Positions 25,366 to 37,600 of a stretch of 64,000 nucleotides of DNA are shown here, one piece after another. Position 1 is the first letter of the stretch, and the number at the start of each line of letters is the position of its first letter. The notes below the pieces were generated by a model that worked only from the letters and a program-made list of their open reading frames with translations, did not search any database and was not told the DNA's origin. A program made the position numbers and the translations under genes. The stretch comes from Verrucomicrobium spinosum DSM 4136 = JCM 18804 (lineage in GTDB: Bacteria > Verrucomicrobiota > Verrucomicrobiia > Verrucomicrobiales > Verrucomicrobiaceae): positions 5,179,105 to 5,243,104 of the forward strand of contig NZ_ABIZ01000001.1 of NCBI RefSeq assembly GCF_000172155.1, in the 5' to 3' direction.

Positions 25366-25432
25366 TCCGGTGCGTCAGTAGTCCGGTGCGTCAGTGGGCA
25401 GTGCGTCAGTGGGCAGTGCGTCAGTGGTCAAG
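25362..25432. repeat. Tandem 15-16 bp repeats after dnaB
   Basis: Two copies of 'gtagtccggtgcgtca' are followed by two of 'gtgggcagtgcgtca' and a degenerate fifth unit; 'gggcagtgcgtcag' recurs at about 25563. The first unit contains the TAGTCCGG core of the dispersed hairpin family. The array starts at the dnaB stop codon region. Confidence 0.8.
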
Positions 25433-26168
25433 GTGTTGGGGCTGGATGATAGTGGGGACGTGGCGTCAGCTTGCGGGAGTTGGTGGTTCAGCCTCCTTCA
25501 CTACCGCTGCACCGTAGCACCTCCCTCTCTGCTGACCGAGGAAACAACGGCGGCATGTAATGGGGCAGTGCGTCAGATTGGGGCGGCTTGGGAGTGGCGG
25601 GGGTATGGCGGATGTGTTTCGAGGTCTCCAGCAGGGCGGTGTGGGTCCCCCTCTCGTCGGCTGAGGTCCGCGCCGGGGTTGGAGTACCGCTTTCAAGCGG
25701 AATCACCCCTCACACGTCCCATGACGTCCGCCCCCATCCAGCCGGGAGATCGAGTCTCACCGCGAGCACCTCAACAACTCTGCGACTCCTGATTCGATCA
25801 CGTATACTCCAACCCTGCTGCGGAGCCGGGGCAGTGATTTGATCGGGCCGGTTGGGGCGTGAACGCTGGCGGCAGCGTAGCGCAGATTGCCAATCTGCTG
25901 TGCCGCCGATTGGCAATCGGCAATCGGCATTCGGCGCTGGAGGGGTTGGCCGTCATCCAGCCTGGAAGCGCCGTCAGGGGACGATTGTCACGGACCGGCA
26001 CCGGAATCCCCTCACTCCCTTTGCTGGCACCCCGCCCTCTGATTTGCCATCGCATCCCGCTTGCAAGATCTTGTGACTACGGCGTCACTGTGGCAGACCG
26101 AGGGCCCATCCCCTCCCCCGCGCTCCGGGCCACTAGTTTACTGAATTACCGATTTACTGAATCACCGA
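25433..26168. repeat. Long repeat-mosaic gap between dnaB and nagZ
   Basis: This non-coding stretch contains CCGCTT-tc-AAGCGG near 25690. A palindromic block at about 25880-25935 is built from 'gcgcagattgccaatctgc' and 'gccgattggcaatcggc'. Just before nagZ are two tandem 16-mers, 'tttactgaattaccga' and 'tttactgaatcaccga' (about 26137-26168). The 'tagcgcagattgccaatctg' type block is a familiar REP-like element of this phylum. I see no real gene; frames crossing it are repeat-derived. Confidence 0.6.
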
Positions 26169-26170
26169 AA

Positions 26171-27283
26171 ATGTCCGCTCACGCCAACACCCTCGGCCAG
26201 CTACTCCTTACCGGCATCCCTGGTCCAGAACTCGACTCCGAAACGGCCGCCCGCCTCAAGAAACTCCAGCCCGGCGGCTTCATCCTCTTCAGCCGCAACC
26301 TTCAGGACGCCACCCAGCTCCGCAAACTCTGCGATGACCTCCGGGACCTGAGCGACATCGAGCCCATCATCACCATCGACCAGGAAGGCGGCCGCGTCTC
26401 CCGCTTGCGCTACATCGGTCAGGAGCCGCCGAACGCCCAGCAGCTCCGCCAGAAGGGCGATCCCCTCCTCATCAAACGCCACGGCCAGCTCACCGGCAGA
26501 CTGCTCCGCCTTTTCGGGATCAACCTCGACCTCTGCCCCGTGCTGGACATCAGCTACGACGACACTGCCGACAACTCCCTGAAAGGCCGCTGCTACGGCA
26601 CCGACCCCCAGCAGGTGGTGGACAATGCCGGCACCTTCAATCGCGCCATGCGCAAGGAAGGCGTCCTGAGCTGCGCCAAGCACTTCCCCGGCTACGGCCC
26701 TGCCGAGTGCGACCCCCACGAGTTCCTGCCCATCATCGAGAAGACAGCCGAACAACTCGAGAAGGAGGAACTCCTCCCCTACCGCACCCTCCTGCCCGAG
26801 CTGGACAGCGTGATGGTCTGCCACGCCAACTACCGCGCCTACGATCCCCAGAACGAGCGCTGGCCCGCCTCCCTCTCCCACAACATCGTGCAGAAGCTCC
26901 TGCGCGACCAGCTTGGGTTCGATGGCCTGGCCATGACGGATGACCTGGACATGGGTGCCATCCTTAATGAAGTGACCTTCGAGCAAGCCATTCAGGAAGC
27001 CGTGAAGGCCGGAAATGACATGGTCATGATCTGCCACCGCCTGGAGATGGTGGAAGAAGCCCGCCGCCACCTGGAAGGTGTGCCCGATCCGATTCTGCAC
27101 GACGCCCTCATCCGCCTGGAGAAGACCAAGAAGAAGCTCGCCTTCCCCGACAAATTCAGCCTCGAGAAATTCGCCGCCATCAACGACGACATCTGGAAGC
27201 TCCGCGTGGACACGCTGGGTGAGGAGGGTGCCAAGAACCTCAGCGTGGAAGACGGCAAACGATCCCCTGTAGAGCTGTATTGA
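26171..27283 (+). CDS. nagZ: Beta-N-acetylhexosaminidase, GH3 (NagZ-like)
   Basis: The ATG at 26171 gives 370 residues. The GH3 signature is present: KHFPGYG from Lys170, then DPH at 181-183 supplying the Asp/His pair unique to NagZ-type enzymes, and MTDDLDMG with nucleophile Asp257. IDQEGGRVSRL near residue 75 is also typical. NagZ removes GlcNAc from muropeptides during cell-wall recycling. No export signal is evident, consistent with cytoplasmic action. The sequence has Tyr and Pro where many homologues have His and Ser (KHFPGHG...DSH). Confidence 0.87.
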   Translation: MSAHANTLGQLLLTGIPGPELDSETAARLKKLQPGGFILFSRNLQDATQLRKLCDDLRDLSDIEPIITIDQEGGRVSRLRYIGQEPPNAQQLRQKGDPLLIKRHGQLTGRLLRLFGINLDLCPVLDISYDDTADNSLKGRCYGTDPQQVVDNAGTFNRAMRKEGVLSCAKHFPGYGPAECDPHEFLPIIEKTAEQLEKEELLPYRTLLPELDSVMVCHANYRAYDPQNERWPASLSHNIVQKLLRDQLGFDGLAMTDDLDMGAILNEVTFEQAIQEAVKAGNDMVMICHRLEMVEEARRHLEGVPDPILHDALIRLEKTKKKLAFPDKFSLEKFAAINDDIWKLRVDTLGEEGAKNLSVEDGKRSPVELY

Positions 27284-27388
27284 TTTAGCTCCGATTTCAA
27301 GAGCCCTCACCAGCCGTCGCCCTTTCATCGGGGCCGCGGCTTATTATTTCCTAGATCGCAATGGATCACCCCACAACGTCGCCACAGG

Positions 27389-27525
27389 CGTAGTCCGGTT
27401 GTCCCAACTGGCTCAGTCAACGGAGGGACCAAGCGCACAAACACCACCGTCTCCACCGACCACCCACGACGCCTCCGACGGGGACCGTCGGACTACTCCC
27501 GCAGTGTCGCCACGATGTCCCCCAC
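27389..27525. repeat. Uninterrupted copy of the intron target repeat and a second 'tagtccg' hairpin arm
   Basis: 'aggcg' at 27386-27390 runs directly into 'tagtccggttgtcccaac', the sequence split by the group II intron at 9865-10647. Further on, 'gaccgtcggactactcccgc' at about 27482 matches the hairpin arm at 1934. The 242-bp gap holds no gene. Confidence 0.65.
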
Positions 27526-29064
27526 CTATCTCACAAACTCTTTCGCCGCCCGCAGCCGCGCCACATCCTCTTTGTCCGCAGGGGTGAGCCCCATCCCCTC
27601 CGCCTTCTCCAGCCACTTCATGGCCTCCTCCACTCTACCCGCGGAGCCGTAGGCGGCCACCAGCACCAGGATCTGGCTGGGATCCTTCCAGCCCGAGCCC
27701 TCACAGGCCCTGGTGGCGTGCTGTACTGCAGAGCTCGCATCTCCCACTTGCAGCGCCATCAGCGCCTTCACGCGGTGGGCCTCCGCGAGGTCGGGGTTCA
27801 GCTTGAGCGCCGAGGCCACATCCGCCTCCGCGCCCACGTTGTTTCCTAGTTTAAAGCGCGCCATCGCCCTTGTGGCGTAGCCCATGCCGAAATTGGGGTC
27901 ACACTCCAGGGCCTTTGTACAGTCGGCTTCTGACCTGGCGTAGTCATTGTTGTTCCCGTTCAGCCAGGCCCTGCGGAAATAACTTCCTGCGCTTCTGGGC
28001 GCCAGCGCGACATAGCGGTCGGCCGTTTTCATGGCGTTGTCGAGCTCCAGAGTCGCCCCGTACGCATACGCCAGCATGTCCAGCGTGGTCAGATCATTCG
28101 GAATGAGCTTGATCGCGCCCAGCAGTTCCTTCTTGGCCAGCTCATATTCCCCGCGCTGCTGATACACCAGCGCCTTCCCGGTATAGGCCCGGCCCAAGAT
28201 GTCTTTGTTGTCCAGCCCCAGCGCAATCGCCTGCGAAAAGTCCGCCAGCGCCTCATCCTGTTTGCTGCCAGTCTTGGCGCGGGTGACTCCCCTTTGCAAG
28301 TATCCCTGGCTGTCATTGGGATCCAGTTCGATCAGTCTGGTGAACACCTCCTCGGCACGATCTAGTTTGGACCTTCTACCGTACAAGTTCCCCAGCAACC
28401 ACCACGCCTCCCGATCAAGAGGCTGCACTTTCACCACCACTTCCAGGTCACTGATCGCCGCGTCATGCTCGTTGATCTCGGCATACAGATTTGCCCGGTT
28501 GTAGAGAGCCCCCACATTCGTGGGATTGAGCTTGGTCACCTGTGTGTAGTCAGCGATCGCGCCCTCATATTGCTTGCGGGCATGGCGAATCTTCGCCCGC
28601 AGCGCATAGCCGCCGTCCAGGTCAGGCATCGCCGTCAGAGCCCGGTTGGCATCCGCGAGCGCCTCATCCAGCTTCCCTTTACGGAACAGGATGTTGCCCC
28701 GCACCACATAGCCATCCGGATTCTTGGGCTGCAGCTTGATCGCCGCCTGCGCATCCGCCAGCGCCAGATCCAGCTTGCCCTGCCGGAAATAAACGTTTGC
28801 CCTCTCCAGTCTGGGACGCACTTCTCCCGGTGCGTAGCCGATGCATTTGGTAAACTCATCCGCGGCCACACTCAGATCGCCCCTCTCAATAGCCTCCTTG
28901 CCCTTCAGCGCGGCCTCAAAGTAGGGCGACTGCTGGGCTGAGAGCGGAGACATTCCCACCAGGAAAGCCAGCGAGGTCACCACCGCGCAATGGCCCGCCC
29001 TGAATCGCCAACCCGTGGTCGCCGCAGATCCTGCTTTCTGACGACGCTTGCTTGCGTATGCCAT
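27526..29064 (-). CDS. Exported tetratricopeptide-repeat protein
   Basis: The 512-residue protein has an N-terminal positively charged stretch and hydrophobic segment ending near 'SPLSAQQ', consistent with a signal peptide. About a dozen consecutive 34-residue TPR units follow (for example RANVYFRQGKLDLALADAQA and RGNILFRKGKLDEALADANR). TPR arrays scaffold protein-protein contacts; here probably in the periplasm or at the membrane. No catalytic domain is visible and the partner is unknown. Confidence 0.87.
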   Translation of the reverse strand: MAYASKRRQKAGSAATTGWRFRAGHCAVVTSLAFLVGMSPLSAQQSPYFEAALKGKEAIERGDLSVAADEFTKCIGYAPGEVRPRLERANVYFRQGKLDLALADAQAAIKLQPKNPDGYVVRGNILFRKGKLDEALADANRALTAMPDLDGGYALRAKIRHARKQYEGAIADYTQVTKLNPTNVGALYNRANLYAEINEHDAAISDLEVVVKVQPLDREAWWLLGNLYGRRSKLDRAEEVFTRLIELDPNDSQGYLQRGVTRAKTGSKQDEALADFSQAIALGLDNKDILGRAYTGKALVYQQRGEYELAKKELLGAIKLIPNDLTTLDMLAYAYGATLELDNAMKTADRYVALAPRSAGSYFRRAWLNGNNNDYARSEADCTKALECDPNFGMGYATRAMARFKLGNNVGAEADVASALKLNPDLAEAHRVKALMALQVGDASSAVQHATRACEGSGWKDPSQILVLVAAYGSAGRVEEAMKWLEKAEGMGLTPADKEDVARLRAAKEFVR

Positions 29065-29233
29065 ACAACAACCTCACTCCCGCTTTCCTCATGTCAACAC
29101 CCGTCAATTGCCCCGGATTTCCACCCTACCCCAATCCTCGCCTTGCTAATGCCACCGCTTCGTGGCAAAACGCTCACAGTCAATCTTTCCACCCCCGCCA
29201 ACAGCCCTCAGGCCAGCGGCCCCCCATCCATCC

Positions 29234-29938
29234 ATGCTCCCCGTCGTCCAGCAACTCCTCGTCCTGCAAGACCGCGACCAGCGCATCCGCAACCTGAGCA
29301 AGGATCTCAAGGACATCCCGAACCTCCAGAAGCGCGCCCATCTCCGTCTGGCCGATGATGAAGCCGCCGTCGCCGAGGCTCTGGGCAAGGTCCGGGAGGT
29401 GGAACTCAAGATCAAGAATCTCGAGCTGGACATCCAGACCCGGAAAAACACCATCGTCCGACTCAAGGACCAGCAGTTTGCCACGCGGAAGAACGAAGAG
29501 TTCCGCGCCATGGGCAACGAGATCGAACGCTATGGCAAGGAGGTCTTCAATCTGGAAGACCAGGAGCTGGAGTTGATGGAGCAACTGGAGACAGTGAAAC
29601 CTGCCCTCTCAGAAGCACAACAGAGGCTCAACGCCACCAAGGCCAGCGTGCAGGAGGAGATCCACGAACTGGGCGAGCGCGCCAAGGCGATCGAGGTGCG
29701 ACTGGGGGACCTTCGTGCAGAGCGGCTCAATCTCGCCGGCCCCATCGAACCCGGAGCCCTCGCCACCTACGACCGCCTCATCAAAAGCAAGGGCGATGCC
29801 GCCGTGGTGCTCGTAGAAGGCGGTGCCTGCAAGGGTTGCCACGTCAAGGTGATCTCCGGCACGCTCAACTCTCTGCGCGCCGACACGGAGATCACCCACT
29901 GCGAGCAGTGCGGACGCATCTTATACCTTGAAGGCTGA
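29234..29938 (+). CDS. Coiled-coil protein with C4 zinc ribbon (DUF164/CdsZ-like)
   Basis: With the ATG at 29234 the protein has 234 residues. Residues ~10-170 form a long antiparallel coiled coil, and the C-terminus carries two CxxC pairs, CKGC and CEQC, in the zf-RING_7-type ribbon (GACKGCHVKV ... HCEQCGRILYL). Family members are conserved across bacteria; proposed roles involve nucleic-acid binding, but function is not settled. It is divergent from the TPR protein gene and 30 bp upstream of the MFS transporter gene. Confidence 0.83.
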   Translation: MLPVVQQLLVLQDRDQRIRNLSKDLKDIPNLQKRAHLRLADDEAAVAEALGKVREVELKIKNLELDIQTRKNTIVRLKDQQFATRKNEEFRAMGNEIERYGKEVFNLEDQELELMEQLETVKPALSEAQQRLNATKASVQEEIHELGERAKAIEVRLGDLRAERLNLAGPIEPGALATYDRLIKSKGDAAVVLVEGGACKGCHVKVISGTLNSLRADTEITHCEQCGRILYLEG

Positions 29939-29968
29939 GTGACCTAACGCTCTGATCCCGTCGGTGCC

Positions 29969-31267
29969 GTGAAGAGCCTTGCCTCCCAACCGAATCTCCG
30001 ACGGAACTTCTGGATGCACTGTCTGGAAGGCGGGCTTTACATGTCCGGCACGGCCTTTCTGGGTCCGGAGACCGTTCTGCCCGCCATGGTGCACTCTCTG
30101 GGCGGAAGCAATCAGTTGACCGCCCTCATGCCCGTGCTACTGCCCGCAGCCTACGCTCTGCCTGGCCTCTTTGTGGCCCCGCTGGTAGAGCGGCTGGGGA
30201 GGCTCAAGCCCTTTGTCGTTTTCTTTGGCATTCTCCAGCGGCTGCCTTACCTGCTGACCGGTCTCTTCATGCTGCTGGCCCCGCAGGCGTCGGCCATTAT
30301 TCTCACCCTCGTGGTGCTCACCCCGGTGGTTTCAGGCGTGGTGGGTGGCGTGGGCGTGAATGCCTGGATGGAGTGGGTCACCCGGCTGATCCCCCAGCAC
30401 CTCCGGGCCTCCGGCTGGGCCATCCGCTACCTCATCCAGGGCATTATCGGCCTTGCGGCGGGCCCAGTCATCCATTGGGTCTTCACCCACCAACCTGGGG
30501 CTCACGGGTATTCCACGCTGCACCTCATCTGCTTTGGCTTCCTCGCCCTGTCCCTCGCGGCCCAGCTGGGTATTCGGGACGAGGCACCAGCCCCTACCCC
30601 AGCGCAGGCAAAGAAGCCCCCCCTCCCTTTGCGCTACGGACCTTATCTCACCGCACTGCCGGGCATGCTGCGCTCCCAGCCGCAGCTCATCCGGCTGGTG
30701 CTCGCCCGTTTCACCGGCATGGGTTACCTCATGCTCGCCGGGTTCATGAGCATCCACGCTCTGGAGGTGACCCAACAGCCCCAGGCCGCCATCGGCCACT
30801 TTGTCCTGGCCAATATGATTGGCTCTCTCTTTGGCAACGTCTTCGCCGGCTGGTGGGGCAATCGCCATGGGGGCAAGGTGATCATGCTCCTCTCCCGCTG
30901 CCTCTGTCTGGCTCTCTGCTTGTGCCTCCCGTTCATCTCCAGCTTCCCGGCCTTCCTGGCAGTGTTCTTCGTCTGGGGCTTCGGCCTCTTTGTGGACAAG
31001 GTGGGCGACCTTACCTTCAGCGCGGAGCTTTGCCCTTTCGAGCGGCGTCCCACCTTCCAGGCCATGCTCGCCTTCTTCCAAATGGTCAGCCTGCTGGGCT
31101 CCGTCACGCTGGGTGGCTGGGTGTACACCCAGACCGGCAGCTTCCAGTCCCTCACGCTCATGTGCGGACTCTTCGCCACCGTGTCCATTCTCATTCTCCA
31201 TTCCATCCCCGAGGTGCGGAAGAAACACCTGCCGCCCGTAATGGGTGAGAACCCGCCCATGGGGTGA
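29969..31267 (+). CDS. MFS transporter
   Basis: The 432-residue integral membrane protein has about twelve hydrophobic segments, with an inner loop between helices 6 and 7 rich in Pro/Ala/Lys (DEAPAPTPAQAKKP). LVERLGRLKP between helices 2 and 3 resembles the MFS loop motif. The GTG at 29969 is the frame start; an ATG at 30014 would shorten the N-terminus by 15 residues. The substrate cannot be assigned. A possible link to the following SMP-30 gene (69 bp away) would fit sugar-acid import. Confidence 0.75.
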   Translation: MKSLASQPNLRRNFWMHCLEGGLYMSGTAFLGPETVLPAMVHSLGGSNQLTALMPVLLPAAYALPGLFVAPLVERLGRLKPFVVFFGILQRLPYLLTGLFMLLAPQASAIILTLVVLTPVVSGVVGGVGVNAWMEWVTRLIPQHLRASGWAIRYLIQGIIGLAAGPVIHWVFTHQPGAHGYSTLHLICFGFLALSLAAQLGIRDEAPAPTPAQAKKPPLPLRYGPYLTALPGMLRSQPQLIRLVLARFTGMGYLMLAGFMSIHALEVTQQPQAAIGHFVLANMIGSLFGNVFAGWWGNRHGGKVIMLLSRCLCLALCLCLPFISSFPAFLAVFFVWGFGLFVDKVGDLTFSAELCPFERRPTFQAMLAFFQMVSLLGSVTLGGWVYTQTGSFQSLTLMCGLFATVSILILHSIPEVRKKHLPPVMGENPPMG

Positions 31268-31335
31268 CCGGCGCGCGATTGAAATTCAGAATTCTGCGAT
31301 TCCAATCACAACCACCCGTGCTAACGGAAACCCCA

Positions 31336-32193
31336 ATGTCCATTCCCACTCCCGAACCTGTAGGCACACACATCTCCATCTGGGGCGAAGGCTCGCTCTG
31401 GGATCGCGACTCGCTCCTCTACGTGGATATCGAGGCGCACAAGATCCTCCGCTTCGACCCGAAAACGGGCACGGAAAAGATCTGGGATGTGGGTGAGCGC
31501 GTCGGCACCGTGGTCCCCCGAGCCAAGGGTGGCCTCGTTTTTGGCGGGGACAAGGGCATCTCCTTCCTGGATGAAGCCACCGGTGCGGTCACCCTGCTCG
31601 TGGACCCAGAACCCCACCTGCCCCACAACCGCTTCAACGACGGCAAATGCGACCCCGCAGGTCGCTTCTGGGCAGGCACCATGCCCACCGATGTGAAGGC
31701 TCCCAAGGCCTCCTTGTACTGCCTCTACCCCGATCACACGATCACCAACAAGTTCAGCCCGGTCACCGTCTCCAACGGCATCGTCTGGACCCGTGATCAA
31801 AGCACGATGTACTACATCGACACCCCGCGGCGCAACGTCCTCGCCTTCGACTTTGAAGTCTCCACGGGCGTGATTTCCAACGAACGCATCGTCATCGACA
31901 CCGCCCAATGGAATGCCTCCCCAGATGGCATGACCATCGACAGCGAAGACCGCCTCTGGGTGGCCTTCTGCCACGGGGCTGCCGTGCGCTGCTTTGACCC
32001 GAAGACCGCCAAGGTCGAGGCCGAGATCGCTCTGCCCTGCATCGAGGTCACCTCCTGCGCCTTTGGTGGCGACGACTTGGGCGACCTCTACATCACCACC
32101 GGCAAGGCCAAGATCGAGGAACCCCTCGCTGGTCGGCTCTTTGTGACCCGCCCTGGCGCCAAAGGCGTCCCGGCCGTGCCCTTTGCAGGCTGA
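31336..32193 (+). CDS. SMP-30/gluconolactonase/regucalcin-family protein
   Basis: The ATG at 31336 gives 285 residues forming a six-bladed beta-propeller. Expected metal ligands are visible: Glu in GEGSLW near residue 18, Asn in RFNDGKCDP near 98, and Asp in SPDGMTID near 197. The family hydrolyses sugar lactones such as gluconolactone or L-arabinonolactone, producing sugar acids. No signal peptide is seen. It follows the MFS gene on the same strand, suggesting a sugar (acid) uptake and processing pair. Confidence 0.85.
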   Translation: MSIPTPEPVGTHISIWGEGSLWDRDSLLYVDIEAHKILRFDPKTGTEKIWDVGERVGTVVPRAKGGLVFGGDKGISFLDEATGAVTLLVDPEPHLPHNRFNDGKCDPAGRFWAGTMPTDVKAPKASLYCLYPDHTITNKFSPVTVSNGIVWTRDQSTMYYIDTPRRNVLAFDFEVSTGVISNERIVIDTAQWNASPDGMTIDSEDRLWVAFCHGAAVRCFDPKTAKVEAEIALPCIEVTSCAFGGDDLGDLYITTGKAKIEEPLAGRLFVTRPGAKGVPAVPFAG

Positions 32194-32356
32194 GAACCTG
32201 TTGGGAAAATCTCTTTCCCTTCATTAAACCTGCCACCCTGGATATTTATATCCAAAAAGGGTTCCCAGACTTACGTCACTCCCGGTTCGAGGTGCTTCCC
32301 GCAAACCAAGAACCGGGAGCTTGCCATCCGCGCTTCTCCCGCCACATGATGGCACC

Positions 32357-34243
<1,887 letters not shown>

Positions 34244-34255
34244 TCTGAGATGAGG

Positions 34256-34385
34256 GAGAGGCCCCTACGGCCACACCAGGCTTGTTCCCGGGGTACAGGC
34301 GGCGGGGGTTCCCAGCCCCGATCACCCATCAAACGTCCCACGACCCTCTTCCCACTCCGCCCACCCCACAGACCGCGGGGCCGGG
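34256..34385. repeat. 143-bp-family repeat, single copy (locus A)
   Basis: 'ggcgggggttcccagccccg', 'atcaaacgtcccacga', 'cactccgcccaccccacag' and 'accgcggggccggg' match the repeat unit arrayed at 44470-44770 and 62160-62630. It directly precedes a copy of the 'agactggaagac' repeat. Confidence 0.75.
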
Positions 34386-34389
34386 GACT

Positions 34390-34650
34390 CCAACCCGCTG
34401 CGCGGGAGACACAAGACTGGAAGACAAAAGACTCAAGACTTGAGTCCTGACCATGCGAGGTCGCTACGGCCGTAGTCCGCTTGTCCCAGCCCCGCTCACC
34501 GGCCAAGCGTCCCATGAAGCAGACCACACTGGGCACGCCCTCCCCCTGCGCCAGCCCTCATGTCTGGCGCGCCAGCCCTCATGTCTGGCGTCTGGCGTCT
34601 TCATGTCTGGCGTCTGGCGTCTTCATGTCTGGTGTCCCCCCTTCTCCTTC
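34390..34650. repeat. Repeat mosaic: 'agactggaagac' copy, chimeric 'tagtccg' copy and a 'catgtctggcg' array
   Basis: At 34395-34465 lies the best match to the left flank of the intron-bearing repeat. At 34473 'tagtccgcttgtcccagcc' passes into 'ccgctcaccggccaagcgtc', which belongs to the 143-bp family, so two repeats are joined. At about 34558-34645 a 22-bp unit, 'tcttcatgtctggcgtctgg' plus 'cg', occurs two to three times; 'catgtctggcgtct' recurs at 62653. No gene is visible. Confidence 0.7.
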
Positions 34651-37600
34651 TCAACCCCGCCGCCGACGCCGACGCATCACCATTGCCAGCACCCCGGCCA
34701 CCAACAACAACGCCCTACCAGGCTCAGGTGCCACGATCATGATGATCCCGTTTGAGGCGAACTGCGACACATCGTAATACAGCGAACCATTGGCCAGCGT
34801 GGGCAAATACAGATCACCCCCGCCAGCACCGCCGGACCGGAAGTTCTGCCCCACGTCAAACCCGCTGCCGCCCAGCGCCCCAATCCAGTCCATCAGATCC
34901 AGAATGGTCCCCGCCACCGGGTCGTAGCCCGTGGTGAAATCAACCGTGAACGTCGTGCTGCCATCCATGGAGAGCTGCCCTTCGATATCGAGGAAATCGT
35001 GATCATAGCGATTGCCAGCGCTCGCGTAGCCATCCCAGGTGCCCAGGTTGTTGTTGATATAGGTGTTGTAGGCTCCTGAACCCACCTCCAGCGCCGCGAA
35101 TGCGTTGTCCACGGCCATGTTCACCCCGCCCACCTGGAACGCGAAGGCACCCGCGCGAGCGTCAAGATTGCCCTTCACCGCCAGCGTGCCCAGATTGGTC
35201 AGGTCTCCCGGTGTCACCGCACTGCCCTGCAGGTCCCCTGGCCGCATCGTGCCCTGCAGCACGTGGGTGGTCGTATTCGCAGGCGTCACGGTGTCGCGCA
35301 CGCCTTGCACCGTACCCGTTCCAGCCACAGTGGCCCCGCTCTTCACCCACAGCACACTGGTGGTCGCCCCCGTTCCCGTATCGCCCACGGCGCGCGTGGT
35401 CTTGCTCCCGCCGCCCCCCACCTGCAGAGTTCCGGTGTCCACCGTGGTGCCACCTGTATAGCTGTTGTCCAGCGTCAGCGTGGCATTCCCCGCACCGGCT
35501 TTCACCAGGGAAAGGCGGGCGGCCGGATCCGCGTCTTCCGTCTCATATATCGTCCCCGCAGGCGTGCCATCGCGGAAGTAGGCATCCCAGTTTGCATGGG
35601 TGGTCTGGGTGATCGTCAGCGTCCCCGCCACATGCGAGGCGTTTTCAATGACTTCCGTGGACCCCGCCCCGGTCTCGCCGGTGGTGGTGAGGTTGCCAAT
35701 CGTAACGGCATTGCCCCCCACCTGCAGAGTGCTGTTGAAGCGAAGCGTCACGTTGTTGGAGGCACTGGCAGCCAGGGTGTTCCCCAGTCTTACGACATGC
35801 ATCTTGTTCACATCGCTGGTCGCGTTTCCAATCGTCAGAGCCCCAGTCCACCCGGTGTTGACCCCATTCAGCTCGAAGTGCCCCCGACGTTGGTCCGCCG
35901 CCGTCCCCGTTCCCATCGATGTCGTGAGATTCTTCGCACCACTGAACTCGCCGTTGAAGCGGGCATAGGAAACACGCAATCCGCCGCCCACCACGGAGAT
36001 CTGCATTTCAGAGGCCAGAATCAGATCACTCTGCAACGTGATGTCGCCATTGAAGTCATAGATGTCCGTATCCGTGGGAGTGGAATCGTTGCCCACCGCA
36101 ATCCGGTTGCCACCCGTACCATTCACCACGAAGTCGTGATCCTCCACCAGCCAGTGGTTGTTGAACTCATTCACGGAAAGACGCCGGTAGCTGCCGGAGC
36201 CTTCGATGCGGATGGGTGCCGCAAAGTTGGACCCTGTGTTCTGCCCCTGCCCGCGGGCGGAGAGAGTACCCTCCCTGATGGTGATCGCACCGGTGTAAAG
36301 AGCATTGTTCCCCAGCATCACCAGGCTGCCGCCACCAGTTTTCACCAGATCACCCGTCCCGGAGAGATACCCCGAGCTGGCAAGGTCCAGTTGGGCACCG
36401 GTCGCGATGTTGAAGGTCGCCGTCCCCAGGATTTCTGTCACACCGATGAGGCCGAGCCGGCCCCCTGTCACCTTCAGAGTCGAGTTGTTTTCCAGCCGCA
36501 CCCATTCCTCGATGCTGGGAATGCCGGTGTTGCCGTTCCGAAAGAACTCCAGCGTAGCGCCATCGCGCACCACGGTCGCGTCCATCCAGGAATCATTGGA
36601 ACCCAGGGCCGTAAAGGTGCCCACAGCCGTATTGCCGGGAATGAACACCCGCAGGGTTCCCTCCCGCACATCCGTAAGGCCACGGTAGGTGTTGGTCGTG
36701 GCCGTGGTGCTGGTCGAGTTGTCGATCACCAGCATGCCGCTGCCCGTCTTGATCAGATCACCCACGCCCACGCTATTGGTGTTGGCCGCGTTGACGATGC
36801 CGCCCGTGCTCGCATTGGTCTCCGTATAGATGAAGTTCCCCTCCGAGGCGATCACGCCTGAAAGCGTGGTCGTACCCGTGGTCACATCAAACCGCCCGCC
36901 ATCTCCCCCCAACGTGATGGCCCGGGCCGTCGTCAGATCCGCCGTCGTCCGCAGCGCACCGCCATTGAGGTACAGCGCGTTCGCGGAGTTCCCCAGATTG
37001 CTGTCCTGGTTCACGGAGACCACCCCGCCCACCAGATGCACCGTGCCGGTGAACGTCTTGGCCCCGCTGAGAGTGGTGACCCCAGTCCCGGCATGTGTGA
37101 AGGAGACAGCGCCCGCAATGTCAGCGCTGATGGTCGTTCCACCCGTACCGTAGTTGTGAACGATGAAGTCCTGGCTGTTCCCGCTGGCGAGACTGCCATT
37201 GGCAAACGTCAGGGCCGCACTGTGCCCAGACCCGATCAGCACTCCGCCCTCCGTCAGGGTCAGGGTGTTCCCGCCCAGATCCACAGAGGTCACGGCCGAG
37301 TCATTGATGCGCAGGCTGTTCGACTGAGTTTCGCCACTCAGAGAGGCGTTGAGGGTCAGATCGGTGTTCAGTCCGGTGCCAAATGTATTCAGTTCCCCAC
37401 CGGTGTGCGCGTAGCCCGCCACGTTTCCTGAACCATTGATGTAAGCCCACTGGGTGGCAGTGTTGTTGGCCGTACCAAAGGTGGCCCACCCACCCAAACG
37501 CACGCTGCGAGGACCCGCCGCACCGCGAGTTAGGCTGATCACGGAGGTGCCAGCGCCCGAGGTGACAAAGTTGAGCGTGCCTCCTGTCCGCCGATCCACC

